The position numbers and the translations under genes were made by a program. A DNA stretch of 64,000 nucleotides from Flavimarina sp. Hel_I_48. GTDB lineage: Bacteria > Bacteroidota > Bacteroidia > Flavobacteriales > Flavobacteriaceae. The notes beneath the pieces were generated by a model. That model searched no databases, was not told where the DNA came from, and saw only the letters and a program-made list of their open reading frames with translations. This document shows, piece after piece, positions 8,478 to 17,795 of the stretch. The stretch is taken from the NCBI RefSeq assembly GCF_000733945.1, contig NZ_JPOL01000002.1, forward strand, positions 2,977,001 to 3,041,000. Reading direction: 5' to 3'. Numbering within the stretch: the first letter of the stretch is position 1; each line of letters opens with the position of its first letter.

Positions 8478-9542
8478 TTATGCCGTGCGCTCCAGTTCGC
8501 TCATGACATCCACGAGTACGCCCACGCTGTTTAAACTTAATGCGTTGTACATAGAAGCACGATAACCTCCTACGCTTCGGTGCCCGTTAAGACCGCTTAT
8601 GCCGGCTTCTTTCAGCATGGTGTCGAATTTTGTCTTGGCTTTTTCATTGGTAATATTAAACGTTGCGCTCATTGTAGAGCGGTCTTCTTTTGCAACATAA
8701 CCTTCAAAGAGTGGGTTGAGGTCAATTTCAGAATAGATAAGGGTTGCCTTCTTGTCATTTTCCTCTTCAATAGCGCTTACGCCACCCAATTCTTTAAGCC
8801 AGCGCAGGGTCAATAAGGAAGTATATACTGCAAATACCGGTGGTGTATTGTACATACTGTCTTTTGCGATATGCTGAGCATAGTCCAGCATATTGGGTAT
8901 AGGTCGTTTTACCTTACCAAGAATATCTTCTTTTATCACAACTAAAGTCGTCCCTGCCGGACCCATGTTTTTCTGTGCACCCGCATAAATGAGGTCAAAC
9001 TTTGAATAATCAAGCGTACGTGAAAAAATATCACTGCTCATATCTGCAACCATGGGGCAGTCCAATGCTGGGAAATCTTTCATTTGTGTACCAAAAATAG
9101 TATTGTTAGTGGTACAGTGAAAATAATCCATGCCTTTAGGAACTTCATAGCCTTTAGGAATGTAATTATAGTTCTTGTCTTTTGAGGAAGCAACTTCTAC
9201 GACTTCACCAAAAATCTTTGCTTCGGCCACGGCTTTATCGCTCCAAGTACCGGTGTTGAGATATGCTGCCTTATTCTCGAGTAAATTGTATGCTGCCATT
9301 ACGAATTGCATACTGGCGCCACCTTGTAGAAACAATGCTTTATATCCTTTACCTTTAAGTCCCAGAAGTTCTATGGAATGTTCACGGGCCTCTTCCATTA
9401 CCGCGACGAAATCCTTGCTACGGTGCGAAATTTCCAGAACAGATAAATCGAGGTTGTTGAAGTTGAGAACGGCATCTGAGGCTTGCTTGAGTACCTCCTG
9501 TGGCAGGATACTGGGCCCTGCGCTAAAATTGTGTTTTTTCAT
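8478..9542 (-). CDS. serC: Phosphoserine aminotransferase
   Basis: 354 aa; PLP enzyme that transaminates 3-phosphohydroxypyruvate with glutamate to phosphoserine, and can also serve pyridoxal phosphate synthesis. The N-terminus HNFSAGPSILP is typical. Lys191 in AGAQKNMGPAG is the Schiff-base lysine, and GHRSVGGYRASMYNA near the C-terminus is the phosphate-binding segment. First gene of the serC-serA unit, so its product is made by the downstream gene's enzyme. No phosphoserine phosphatase gene is nearby. A weak CATCTTTG box lies ~115 bp upstream. Confidence 0.96.
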   Translation of the reverse strand: MKKHNFSAGPSILPQEVLKQASDAVLNFNNLDLSVLEISHRSKDFVAVMEEAREHSIELLGLKGKGYKALFLQGGASMQFVMAAYNLLENKAAYLNTGTWSDKAVAEAKIFGEVVEVASSKDKNYNYIPKGYEVPKGMDYFHCTTNNTIFGTQMKDFPALDCPMVADMSSDIFSRTLDYSKFDLIYAGAQKNMGPAGTTLVVIKEDILGKVKRPIPNMLDYAQHIAKDSMYNTPPVFAVYTSLLTLRWLKELGGVSAIEEENDKKATLIYSEIDLNPLFEGYVAKEDRSTMSATFNITNEKAKTKFDTMLKEAGISGLNGHRSVGGYRASMYNALSLNSVGVLVDVMSELERTA

Positions 9543-9720
9543 TGGAGAATATATAGTGTAAAAGAAATAGTTTTAAGGCTAAAGTTTAAACAATCTTGTT
9601 GGACATTGGATAGCTTTTGAGCGTGATTTCTGTAATGTTATATAGAATTTTCACTATGCAAAGATGTCCAAAAAGTAATGGAAAACCACCGATAATTCAA
9701 TAAAAAAGGAATAAATAAGC

Positions 9721-10782
9721 CTAAATTTTTAATAAAAATGCAATAGTATCTACACCATCCGCATAATCCCAAAGTTTGGGTTGCTGTGCCTGACCAAATG
9801 GAATTTCATTTTCTGTAAATCCTGATGAAACGATGCATTGAATCTGATCAGCCTGTCCTTGAAGTATTTCTTTCAGGTTTTCGGGATTTTCATATTTTTC
9901 ATAAAATACAACTGCGATAGGGGAAGAGAAATTTTTGTCCTCTTTCAATATCATAAAGTTATTGTCCAGAAGTGGCTCAAGCCCCATGAGATAAACCGCT
10001 TTATTGTAATCGTAATTATTGACATATTTATCGTGATTGATGACTTCCTTATGTTCAAACATCGCGTTAAAAAAGAGATCTATATCATAACCTTCCGGAA
10101 GGTAAATCTTAGAAACACTTCGGCATCCCATGCCGTAAAATGAAAAAATATCATTTGCAAGGCCCTTTAATTCTTCCCTGGATTCCTGACCGGTGAGCAC
10201 GGCGATACCATTTCGGTTTTTGCGTATAATGTGTGGCTTTTCTTTAAAATAATATTCAAAATAGCGTGCGGTATTATTACTTCCCGTGGCAATTACAGCG
10301 TCAAAAGAAGGTAATTTTTCTTCTGTAAATTTGATTTTATCTTCAAATAAGGGTTCTATGGCTATAAGTACTTTGGCCAGATAGGGCAGGAGCAACTTGT
10401 CATTACTGGATAATTTTGCAATTACCTTATGCCCGCAAATCAAAATGCTCAGAAAATCATGAAAACCTACAAGGGGAAGGTTGCCGGCCATTACAACAGC
10501 TACATTTTTTGAGGAAGGTTCCTTGTCACCGTCATACTTTTCAAGCCACTGATGAAGGGCGTTTTCGGTAAGGTTTTCTGCCCAGCCCTTTAGGGCAAGA
10601 TGCACCATTGTTTTAGTGAACCATGCATTATGAATATGAGCCTTTTCTATACATTCTTTAAAATCTGTGTACCATTGCTTGTCCAGGATTGATTCTTTTT
10701 CAGTAGAATCTGTGTTTTCCTGAAAGTTCTTTAGGAAAGTCCCAAGTTTTGAGAATGCTGTAATTCTTTGGTTTAAATGCAT
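9721..10782 (-). CDS. LuxC-like acyl-CoA (acyl protein) reductase
   Basis: 353 aa of the LuxC/acyl-CoA reductase family, aldehyde-dehydrogenase fold, reducing fatty acyl thioesters to aldehydes. Cys220 in YGMGCRSVSK is the likely acyl-accepting nucleophile; AVVMAGNLPLVGFHDF and ATGSNNTARYFEYYF are family blocks. I use the ATG at 10782 (MHLNQRITAF); a longer frame runs upstream through the divergent promoter region and is unlikely. No luxAB, luxD or luxE is present, so bioluminescence is not implied. It is divergent from a ferredoxin gene 73 bp away. The physiological substrate is unknown. Confidence 0.85.
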   Translation of the reverse strand: MHLNQRITAFSKLGTFLKNFQENTDSTEKESILDKQWYTDFKECIEKAHIHNAWFTKTMVHLALKGWAENLTENALHQWLEKYDGDKEPSSKNVAVVMAGNLPLVGFHDFLSILICGHKVIAKLSSNDKLLLPYLAKVLIAIEPLFEDKIKFTEEKLPSFDAVIATGSNNTARYFEYYFKEKPHIIRKNRNGIAVLTGQESREELKGLANDIFSFYGMGCRSVSKIYLPEGYDIDLFFNAMFEHKEVINHDKYVNNYDYNKAVYLMGLEPLLDNNFMILKEDKNFSSPIAVVFYEKYENPENLKEILQGQADQIQCIVSSGFTENEIPFGQAQQPKLWDYADGVDTIAFLLKI

Positions 10783-10789
10783 AAATGGT

Positions 10790-10819
10790 TTGGTAAGGTT
10801 AAGGCCAAGCCTTAATTTT
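10790..10819 (+). promoter_or_regulatory. Promoter of the ferredoxin gene
   Basis: TTG at 10790-10792, 19-bp spacer, TAATTTTG at 10812-10819: a full match to the Bacteroidota -33/-7 pattern. It predicts a leader of about 32 nt before the ATG at 10856, which rules out the longer upstream reading of that gene. Confidence 0.75.
10799..10815. promoter_or_regulatory. Candidate operator palindrome
   Basis: TTAAGGC-CAA-GCCTTAA, a perfect 7-bp inverted repeat with a 3-bp centre. It sits in the spacer of the ferredoxin promoter, overlaps the first four bases of the -7 box, and lies 17 bp from the divergent LuxC-like start. The position suits a repressor that controls both genes. No regulator gene is adjacent. 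Confidence 0.45.
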
Positions 10820-10855
10820 GTGTGTAAATTTACGCAATTAGAAAAAGAATATACC

Positions 10856-11206
10856 ATGGCGATCATAATAACAGATGAATGTATTAACTGCGGTGCCTGT
10901 GAGCCAGAATGCCCGAATACGGCTATTTATGAAGGAGCAGATGACTGGAGGTACTCAGATGGTACAGACCTTAAAGGAAAGGTAGTCCTGCCTAGCGGAA
11001 AAGAGGTGGATGCCGAAGAAACTCAGGAACCCATAAGCGACGAGATTTATTATATTTCCCCAGATAAATGTACCGAATGTAAAGGATTTCACGAAGAGCC
11101 CCAGTGTGCGGCTGTTTGTCCGGTAGACTGTTGTGTGCCCGATGATGACCACGTAGAATCTGAAGAGACCTTACTGGCAAAACAGGCGTTTATGCACCAC
11201 GAATAA
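10856..11206 (+). CDS. Dicluster 4Fe-4S ferredoxin
   Basis: 116 aa. Two cluster-binding sets: Cys9, 12, 15, 19 (CINCGACEPECP) and Cys72, 75, 84, 88 with further Cys92 and Cys93; about 50 acidic residues separate the sets. The long CX8C spacing in the second set (CKGFHEEPQC) is that of the Allochromatium/Azotobacter-type ferredoxins. A cytoplasmic low-potential electron carrier. The start at 10856 (MAIIITDEC) follows from the promoter and from the family's usual N-terminus. Divergent from the LuxC-like reductase, with which it may be co-regulated; an electron-transfer link between them is only a guess. Confidence 0.92.
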   Translation: MAIIITDECINCGACEPECPNTAIYEGADDWRYSDGTDLKGKVVLPSGKEVDAEETQEPISDEIYYISPDKCTECKGFHEEPQCAAVCPVDCCVPDDDHVESEETLLAKQAFMHHE

Positions 11207-11223
11207 AAATTACCATAAAGCAT

Positions 11224-11252
11224 AAAAAAACCGGCAATTTGCCGGTTTTTTT
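11224..11252. terminator. Bidirectional terminator
   Basis: Stem CCGGCA/TGCCGG flanked by seven A and seven T, between the convergent ferredoxin and TonB-receptor genes. Confidence 0.85.
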
Positions 11253-11271
11253 ATGCTCTGAAGTGTTTTAC

Positions 11272-13950
11272 TCAAAAATTGAAAGAAAGCCTTGAATAGT
11301 AATAGGCCCCGCTAAAACCCATTTGTACTGAATCCCAGTAACCACCGGCCTCGGTCCAGTCATCTTGCTGATCTGGATATACATTGAAAAGGTTAGTACT
11401 TCCTACCTGCAACTTTAGATGATCTGAAAGCTCGAAGCCAAAAACCAAATCTGTAACCACCTTTGGGCTGTAATGGTCTGTAGCTCCCTCTAACAATGCA
11501 GCGTCGTCAGCATAACCCAAATCTGCCGGACTTTCCAATGCCTGAAAATCGAGCAGGTTTATTTCGCTAAAACGCGTAAAAGACAAACCTGTATTGAACC
11601 AGGACCGCTCATAATTTAAATTTAATGCCATCTTGCTATCTGGTGCAGAAGCAAGTAAAAACGCCTGATCACGTGGTCCAAAAAAGGTCTGCTCATCCAG
11701 ATCGCCATTATTAATGTCAGTAATTTCCATATCATTGAAATTGCCGGTAAAGGTCGCGCTAATAAGGTTTTTATCAAATTGTGTCTTGTAACTCAATACC
11801 ACATCCAGACCTTTAGTACGTGTATCTGCGCCATTTGCAAAAAACTGGGCGGCTTCAACACCTGGGATGGTTGCGGCATCAAAATTTCCGGTAAGGACAA
11901 TCCTGTCTTTTACGCTTATGTAATACCCATCAATAGTTGCAGAAAAAGAGTTTATGGTTGTTGTAAACCCCAAGGCCGCGTTCAAAGCGGTTTCTTCTTT
12001 TAAAGGTCCGATGCCAAAGGAAGCGGTGACCGGACTATTGTTAGGGGATAAAAGGGATTCCAGGGCTTCACCACCTATAAAATTCGTAAACCGAAGATTG
12101 TAATAAATCTGAGCCAGTGACGGAGCTCTAAACCCGGAACTTAAAGAACCACGTAGGTTGAAGTTATCGCTCAGTTTTAAACGCGAAGATAATTTTCCGT
12201 TAATGGTACTGCCAAAATCACTGTAGTTTTCAAAACGGGCTGCCGCGCTTAAAAGGAATTTTTCGGTTAGATCAAATTCTGTATCGGCATAAAGGGAAAC
12301 ATTAGATCTGCTACGGTCTACTGCATTTGCCGGGCCATATCCGGGAAAACCCTGAGAACCCCCGGGTCTAGGATCTCCAGATACAACATCGATGGGCTGG
12401 GTTTGAGTAGCGGGATCAATAATTAACCTTCCCGAGGTATCGTAAGTTCCATAAGAGCCTTCCTCACCAGCAAATATGGTAAAGTTTTCGGTACGGTATT
12501 CTGCACCAAAGGCGATGTTCATACCGGCAAGTATAGTATCATAGAACTTAGAAAAATCGAGATTGATCGTATTTTGGTCTAAGGTATGTCCGCCAGCATC
12601 AAAATCGGTAGGGGAGAGTTCTTCAAGACTGGCGTTGACCGTTCCCTTTATATAGTAATGAAAAAGATTTTTTCCGTAGGTGTTACTGAGGTCTATATTC
12701 CAGCCCGCATCAGATTTTGTGCGCACACCCACCGCTACGGAATTGTCTGTAATGATAGAAGTGATGCGTGGTGTAAACCCATTGGGATAAATGGAAGTTA
12801 CGACCCGTGCGCCGTCGTTTCTGGTAAAGGCATACGCATCTGTATCGCGGTAGTTGCGACCTCCAAAAGCATAAATTTCTGTTTTGTCTGAAACAGGATA
12901 CGCTACATTGGCAAATAAATTCAATCCCTCTATAGCGGCTTCACCAAATCCTTTCCTGAATTCAAAACCGGGACGTAGCGTTTTATTTTTATTGATATAT
13001 TCCGTAGTGAAATTGGCATAACCACCATTTTCTCCCAGTGCGACACCATAATTTACACCCACTTTCACAGAACCTCCATCAAAAGATTTGTCTTTGCCTA
13101 TAGCGTTGCCATCGCGGTCTGTATCCAGTCTGTAGCCGTCTGTATTCCACAGGCCATAAGGATCTGTACCAAAATCCCCTTTGGCATCCGTATTGTAAAA
13201 GCCATAACTAACAGAACCTCCCACAGCGCCAGTGTTGTCATTTAAAACGATGTTGATAACACCGGCAATAGCATCAGACCCGTACTGGGCAGAAGCACCA
13301 TCGCGCAGAACTTCAATGCGTTTTATTGCGGTTACGGGGATGGCGTTGAGATCTGTCCCCGTATTTCCACGTCCCCTTGTCCCAAAAATATTTATTAAAG
13401 ATGATTGGTGCCGACGTTTACCATTGATTAAAACCAAGGTTTGATCTGGTCCCAACCCACGCAAAGAGGCGGGATCCACATGGTCTGCCCCATCAGAGCC
13501 TGATTGTTTATTGGCATTAAACGAAGGTGCAGCATATTGTAATAGTTGGTTTACCTCTAATTGTCCACTTTGCGTGCTGACTTCTGATACATCGATAATA
13601 TCTATGGCAACCGGTGTATCTGTCGAAGTCCGTTTTGGGTTTCTGGAACCTACAATTTGCACTTCATTTAATTGTAGACCGCTGGTCATGGTAACATCGA
13701 TCTGACTTTCCCCATCTACCGGGATTTCCTGTTCTTCAAAACCTATATAGGAAAAAACGAGTGTCGAACCATCATTAACTTCTATGGAATAGTTACCATC
13801 AAAATCTGTTGTAGTTCCCTTGATGGTCCCTTTTTGAAGGATGTTTACACCGGGAAGCGCCGTGCCATCTGTATCCCTGATAGTCCCTGTAATGGTATTT
13901 TGCGCCCACGTTAAGGAGCAGAGCAAACTAAAGAGTAGTGTTAATTTCAT
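11272..13950 (-). CDS. TonB-dependent outer-membrane receptor
   Basis: 892 aa. Signal peptide to ~residue 16, then a carboxypeptidase-like beta-sandwich (ITGTIRDTDGTALPGVNI...), then the plug domain (LRGLGPDQTLVLINGKRR, IEVLRDGASAQYGSDAIAGV) and a 22-strand-type barrel ending in an aromatic beta signal (RLSFNF). It imports a ligand with energy from TonB. No SusD-like partner, regulator or degradative gene is adjacent, so it is not a SusC pair; the plug resembles iron-complex receptors, but the ligand cannot be told. Convergent with the ferredoxin gene behind a shared terminator. Confidence 0.92.
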   Translation of the reverse strand: MKLTLLFSLLCSLTWAQNTITGTIRDTDGTALPGVNILQKGTIKGTTTDFDGNYSIEVNDGSTLVFSYIGFEEQEIPVDGESQIDVTMTSGLQLNEVQIVGSRNPKRTSTDTPVAIDIIDVSEVSTQSGQLEVNQLLQYAAPSFNANKQSGSDGADHVDPASLRGLGPDQTLVLINGKRRHQSSLINIFGTRGRGNTGTDLNAIPVTAIKRIEVLRDGASAQYGSDAIAGVINIVLNDNTGAVGGSVSYGFYNTDAKGDFGTDPYGLWNTDGYRLDTDRDGNAIGKDKSFDGGSVKVGVNYGVALGENGGYANFTTEYINKNKTLRPGFEFRKGFGEAAIEGLNLFANVAYPVSDKTEIYAFGGRNYRDTDAYAFTRNDGARVVTSIYPNGFTPRITSIITDNSVAVGVRTKSDAGWNIDLSNTYGKNLFHYYIKGTVNASLEELSPTDFDAGGHTLDQNTINLDFSKFYDTILAGMNIAFGAEYRTENFTIFAGEEGSYGTYDTSGRLIIDPATQTQPIDVVSGDPRPGGSQGFPGYGPANAVDRSRSNVSLYADTEFDLTEKFLLSAAARFENYSDFGSTINGKLSSRLKLSDNFNLRGSLSSGFRAPSLAQIYYNLRFTNFIGGEALESLLSPNNSPVTASFGIGPLKEETALNAALGFTTTINSFSATIDGYYISVKDRIVLTGNFDAATIPGVEAAQFFANGADTRTKGLDVVLSYKTQFDKNLISATFTGNFNDMEITDINNGDLDEQTFFGPRDQAFLLASAPDSKMALNLNYERSWFNTGLSFTRFSEINLLDFQALESPADLGYADDAALLEGATDHYSPKVVTDLVFGFELSDHLKLQVGSTNLFNVYPDQQDDWTEAGGYWDSVQMGFSGAYYYSRLSFNF

Positions 13951-14252
13951 ATAATTGCGTTTTTAGAGTTCGTTAGCTAAAAGTATTCAATGAAAATGGA
14001 TTTTTGTTAAAGAAAATGGCTTTAATTCACATTTTATTTGATTAAAATTAAAAGAATTCTATTGATGATGTTATATCATTATTTCATTAAGAAAACGAGA
14101 ATTTGGTAACATTATATAATAGATAATTCAGGCCCTCCTTTATATAACCTTTTTTTCCGCGGAATGCTTGAGAACATGCTAATTATTGTTATCTACTAAC
14201 CCCTTAAATTCTATAGAAGCTTCCTATATTTACGCCTCCAAAAAATAAAGTA
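13951..14252. other. Divergent intergenic region TonB receptor / ychF
   Basis: 302 bp, AT-rich. TATATTTA at 14225-14232 is a near-match -7 box for ychF, 20 nt before its ATG. I see no riboswitch-like structure ahead of the receptor gene. Confidence 0.5.
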
Positions 14253-15347
14253 ATGAAAGCAGGGATTGTAGGATTGCCAAATGTGGGTAAATCAACTCTT
14301 TTTAATTGTTTGTCAAATGCAAAGGCGCAGAGTGCGAACTTTCCTTTTTGTACCATTGAGCCTAATGTGGGCGTGGTTAACGTACCTGATCCAAGAATTT
14401 CCAAGTTAGAGGAATTGGTCAAGCCAGAGCGCGTTCAACCAGCTACTGTGGATATTGTTGATATTGCCGGTCTGGTAAAAGGAGCAAGCAAAGGGGAGGG
14501 ATTAGGAAATCAGTTCCTGGCAAATATTAGGGAAACCGATGCCATCCTTCATGTTTTGCGCTGTTTTGATGATGAGAATATAGTGCACGTGGATAATAGC
14601 GTAAATCCGGTTAGGGACAAAGAAACTATAGATATAGAACTTCAGTTGAAAGATCTGGAGACTGTGGAAAAGAAGCTTGAAAAGGTAAAAAAAGCATCCC
14701 GAACAGGTAATAAGGAAGCACAAAAAGAAGAGGCTGTTCTAAGTAAAATAAAAACATCTCTAGAACAAGGTATTTCCATACGTGCAGTTGAATTTTCTGA
14801 CGACGATTATGCTGACTATGTAAAGCCATTACAGTTTATTACAGATAAACCCGTAATGTATGTTTGCAATGTGGACGAAGGATCTGCTAAAAGCGGCAAC
14901 GCCTATGTAGAAAAAGTGCGAGAAGCCGTGAAAGATGAGAATGCCGAAGTTCTTGTACTTGCTGTAGGTACCGAAGCCGACATCAATGAGCTTGATGATT
15001 TTGAAGAGCGCCAAATGTTTTTGCAGGATATAGGCCTTGATGAGCCAGGTTCTGCAAAACTGATACGGGCGGCGTACAAATTATTAAAACAACAAACTTA
15101 TTTTACGGCTGGCGTCAAAGAAGTACGTGCATGGACGATCAATGTAGGTTCTACTGCGCCACAGGCTGCCGGGGTTATTCATACAGATTTTGAAAAGGGA
15201 TTTATCCGTGCAGAAGTTATTGGTTATGAGGATTTCGTAAAATTTGGCAGTGAGGCTAAAGTAAAGGAAGCCGGAAAAATGGGCGTAGAAGGCAAAAACT
15301 ATGTTGTAAAAGATGGTGACGTAATGCACTTCCTTTTTAACGTATAG
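14253..15347 (+). CDS. ychF: Redox-regulated ATPase of the Obg family, YchF
   Basis: 364 aa. P-loop [12 protein letters not shown] at 6-17, switch region [34 protein letters not shown] (G3) and a C-terminal TGS domain ([13 protein letters not shown] to VKDGDVMHF). YchF binds ATP rather than GTP and associates with ribosomes. Length and all motifs are normal. It stands alone, with a terminator 50 bp downstream. Confidence 0.96.
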   Translation: MKAGIVGLPNVGKSTLFNCLSNAKAQSANFPFCTIEPNVGVVNVPDPRISKLEELVKPERVQPATVDIVDIAGLVKGASKGEGLGNQFLANIRETDAILHVLRCFDDENIVHVDNSVNPVRDKETIDIELQLKDLETVEKKLEKVKKASRTGNKEAQKEEAVLSKIKTSLEQGISIRAVEFSDDDYADYVKPLQFITDKPVMYVCNVDEGSAKSGNAYVEKVREAVKDENAEVLVLAVGTEADINELDDFEERQMFLQDIGLDEPGSAKLIRAAYKLLKQQTYFTAGVKEVRAWTINVGSTAPQAAGVIHTDFEKGFIRAEVIGYEDFVKFGSEAKVKEAGKMGVEGKNYVVKDGDVMHFLFNV

Positions 15348-15399
15348 TATTGCTTATAACCTTTATTATAGTGGAGGTCAGTTAGTAAGCAATAACATA

Positions 15400-15439
15400 A
15401 AAAAACGGCTCTTTTTCATTGAAAAAGAGCCGTTTTTTT
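15400..15439 (+). terminator. Intrinsic terminator after ychF
   Basis: Long perfect stem AAAAAACGGCTCTTTTTC / GAAAAAGAGCCGTTTTTT with an ATT loop and a T-run. Confidence 0.9.
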
Positions 15440-15647
15440 ATAAAACCGAACGTATATCTGAACAATTTTCTATTTAGTACACTATTTAGGACAATCCTAA
15501 AACCTGTAGCGAATTTTGATTACGACTTAGTTCATGAATAACATTTGATCATCTAAATGCCAATGCTTTATTTCTGTTTAAAATAGATTAAAAAAAATAA
15601 TCCATATACGTTTAATATTGGATATTCCATTCCGGAATAGATAAACT

Positions 15648-15679
15648 AAAAAGCCCCTACATTAAATGTAGGGGCTTTT
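15648..15679 (-). terminator. Intrinsic terminator after the OmpA gene
   Basis: Perfect stem AAAAGCCCCTAC / GTAGGGGCTTTT with a 7-nt loop, 35 bp downstream of the OmpA stop on the minus strand. Confidence 0.9.
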
Positions 15680-15713
15680 ACCTTAGATAAAAATATAAGG
15701 GATTATATTTTTG

Positions 15714-17027
15714 TTATTTAATTAATTTAAAAGTCACTCTTCGTACCAATTGTCTAGCAGCAGCAGATGCTTTATCTACTGTAGAATCTTCACCACTTCC
15801 AGTCACGGTCAGTCTACTTGCATCAACTCCAGAAGCCACTAAAATCTCCTGTACTTTCTGTGCACGTTTCTGAGAAAGCATCTGGTTGTAATCAGGATTT
15901 CCAATTTCGTCTGCAAAACCGATCAATTCAGCTTTAGCATCTGTATTTTCATTCATGTATTTCGTTAGGTAGTTAATAGCCTCATAGCTATAAACTTCTG
16001 GCTGGGTACTGTTGAACTGGAAGTAAACATTCACGTAACCATCGCCTATGAGTTTTTCTATAATATCATTTCCACTACTTGTAGAGGTAGCCTCCATTTT
16101 AGTGAAACGTGCATCTATAGCAGACTCTAATTCATCAGGAATACCATTTTGGTTCTTATCAACTGCAACACCTTTAGTATCCACGGTGACACCAGAAATA
16201 GTGTTAGGTTCCCTGTCTAAATAATTAGGTACACCATCGCGGTCATCATCCTGAAGGTCTGTTTCTAATTTAGCTAAGCGACTGTTGATAGAATCCAGAT
16301 CGTTAGCCATATTCTTTTCTCTTGAATACCAGTCTGCATGTACATCATTTCCACCTAAATAAATGGAAAGACCTATAGTTGCATTAACATAAAAACCGTC
16401 AAAGTCTGCAGCGCGCTGACGTCCTGTACCATCAAAGGTTTGATCTTGTCGAATATGACCTATAACAGAAAGGTCAGCATTAAGGGCAACACGTTCTGCT
16501 AATTTTATTTGTGGTGTAATACCTGCAATAAAATTAAGCATTTGATCATTGTCATCAATTTCTACAGGTTCCTGTACAGAAAGGGTACTATAACCCATAC
16601 CACCGTGAAACAAGAGACCTAAAGTATTTGTCCATTCCCGAAATCCCAGGATATTACCTGCATTGGCAACACCTTGAAGCGAGATACGGTATAACCTTGA
16701 CTTAAAAGGAAGGCTATTTTCATCATCAGAAAAATTATCAAAACCCGCATCAAGTTTAAGACCGGCCCTGTCATTGATCATATATCTTACACCGGCATCC
16801 GCATGAAAGAAATCTGGTGTACTGGTATAATAGCCTGGAGCAAATGGACGGGATGGTTTATTTACACCGGCATTAATATCTATAGACCATTTGTTGTATT
16901 CATCGTAAGAGGATGTGGTATTTTGATCCTCATTCAGCGATGTGGTTTCCTGATCAGCCATATCTTGAGCATTGGAAACTCCTGCCATTGCGAGAACAGC
17001 GAATACCCCTAGTAAAGTCTTCTTCAT
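15714..17027 (-). CDS. OmpA-family porin with TSP3-like calcium linker
   Basis: 437 aa. Signal peptide (~1-21), an eight-strand-type beta-barrel (~45-235), a linker with Asp-rich TSP3-like motifs (DDDRDGVPNYLD and DKNQNGIPDELE), and a C-terminal OmpA peptidoglycan-binding domain (VYFQFNSTQPEV, GFADEIGNPDYNQMLSQKRA, with the NxxLSxxRA-type signature). It tethers outer membrane to cell wall and is likely abundant, given a -7 box only ~27 nt upstream and a strong terminator. Resembles the major OmpA porins of Flavobacteriaceae. Confidence 0.92.
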   Translation of the reverse strand: MKKTLLGVFAVLAMAGVSNAQDMADQETTSLNEDQNTTSSYDEYNKWSIDINAGVNKPSRPFAPGYYTSTPDFFHADAGVRYMINDRAGLKLDAGFDNFSDDENSLPFKSRLYRISLQGVANAGNILGFREWTNTLGLLFHGGMGYSTLSVQEPVEIDDNDQMLNFIAGITPQIKLAERVALNADLSVIGHIRQDQTFDGTGRQRAADFDGFYVNATIGLSIYLGGNDVHADWYSREKNMANDLDSINSRLAKLETDLQDDDRDGVPNYLDREPNTISGVTVDTKGVAVDKNQNGIPDELESAIDARFTKMEATSTSSGNDIIEKLIGDGYVNVYFQFNSTQPEVYSYEAINYLTKYMNENTDAKAELIGFADEIGNPDYNQMLSQKRAQKVQEILVASGVDASRLTVTGSGEDSTVDKASAAARQLVRRVTFKLIK

Positions 17028-17053
17028 AATAAGTTGTTAACGGTTATTTATAA

Positions 17054-17061
17054 CAAATGTA
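17054..17061 (-). promoter_or_regulatory. -7 box of the OmpA gene
   Basis: TACATTTG on the minus strand, exact TAnnTTTG, giving a leader of about 20 nt. No clear -33 TTG. Confidence 0.55.
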
Positions 17062-17233
17062 AAGTTTGTTTGTTAGATTATAGCACATCAGTGAGGAATT
17101 TACAAAATTTTAAGACAGATTTCAGACAAATTTGAGTCGGTATTTTCTGTTTAAGACCAATTTTTTAACGATTAAAAGGTATTTGTTATGTCTTTTTTGA
17201 AAATTGAAGCTGCTTTTCCTCAAAAATGTTAAT

Positions 17234-17647
17234 TTAAATTGTTTCTGCTTTTATTTCCAGTAGTTGGATCTGATTTAAAAGTCTTTCTTTTACAAGATTC
17301 ATCATTCTTTTGTTAAGGGCTGATGAATTGGTTATATAAGTATTGTATTCCTCAAGGGTAAATTGCCCAATAATGATTCCTTTGAGACTGTTCCTAAACT
17401 TGATATCTCTTAGGATTGCATTTTCTATGTATTTAAGGCGTTTTTCAATAGTAAGCGTAAAAAACACATTCTTATGTTTTGCAATATAGTTTCCAAAAAC
17501 AGCAAGTAGCAAATCGTTCTGTAATTTGGCCAATGGTCTCAACGTTTCGTTCTGAAAGTGTTCCTCACTACTCATTTGAGCATTTACTTTAGCCGTGGGT
17601 ATTACGGGTCTTAATGCTAGTAGATCTTTGTCGCGTGTTGACATCAT
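17234..17647 (-). CDS. Conserved flavobacterial protein of unknown function
   Basis: 137 aa, soluble, mostly helical, with no signal peptide or metal motif. It opens MMSTRDKDLLALRP and contains EEHFQNETLRPLAKLQNDLL and SSALNKRMMNLVKERL. I recall short proteins like this as conserved in Flavobacteriaceae, sometimes loosely labelled glyoxalase, but no glyoxalase metal ligands are visible and I give no function. The start could be either of the two adjacent ATGs. Stands alone between OmpA and an aldehyde dehydrogenase. Confidence 0.7.
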   Translation of the reverse strand: MMSTRDKDLLALRPVIPTAKVNAQMSSEEHFQNETLRPLAKLQNDLLLAVFGNYIAKHKNVFFTLTIEKRLKYIENAILRDIKFRNSLKGIIIGQFTLEEYNTYITNSSALNKRMMNLVKERLLNQIQLLEIKAETI

Positions 17648-17795
17648 GAATTATTTTCTTAAATATAAGGTTTTGCAATCCATTGCAGGTAAAGGGATCG
17701 TTAATTTTAAGATGCTTCTTAAAGCGCGTTAAAGTGCTATTAAAGGAAAGTCTATTTCCACACTGGCTTTATAACTTTAAATAAATCTACAGATT

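Larger units (their letters stand above)
15348..15713. other. Gene-free stretch with two terminators
   Basis: 366 bp between convergent ychF and the OmpA gene. It holds one terminator for each gene (15400-15439 and 15648-15679) and about 200 bp between them in which I see nothing. Confidence 0.6.

Noticed and set aside
10790..10855. 22-codon N-terminal extension of the ferredoxin
   Set aside because: It would be encoded by the promoter itself (TTG-N19-TAATTTTG).
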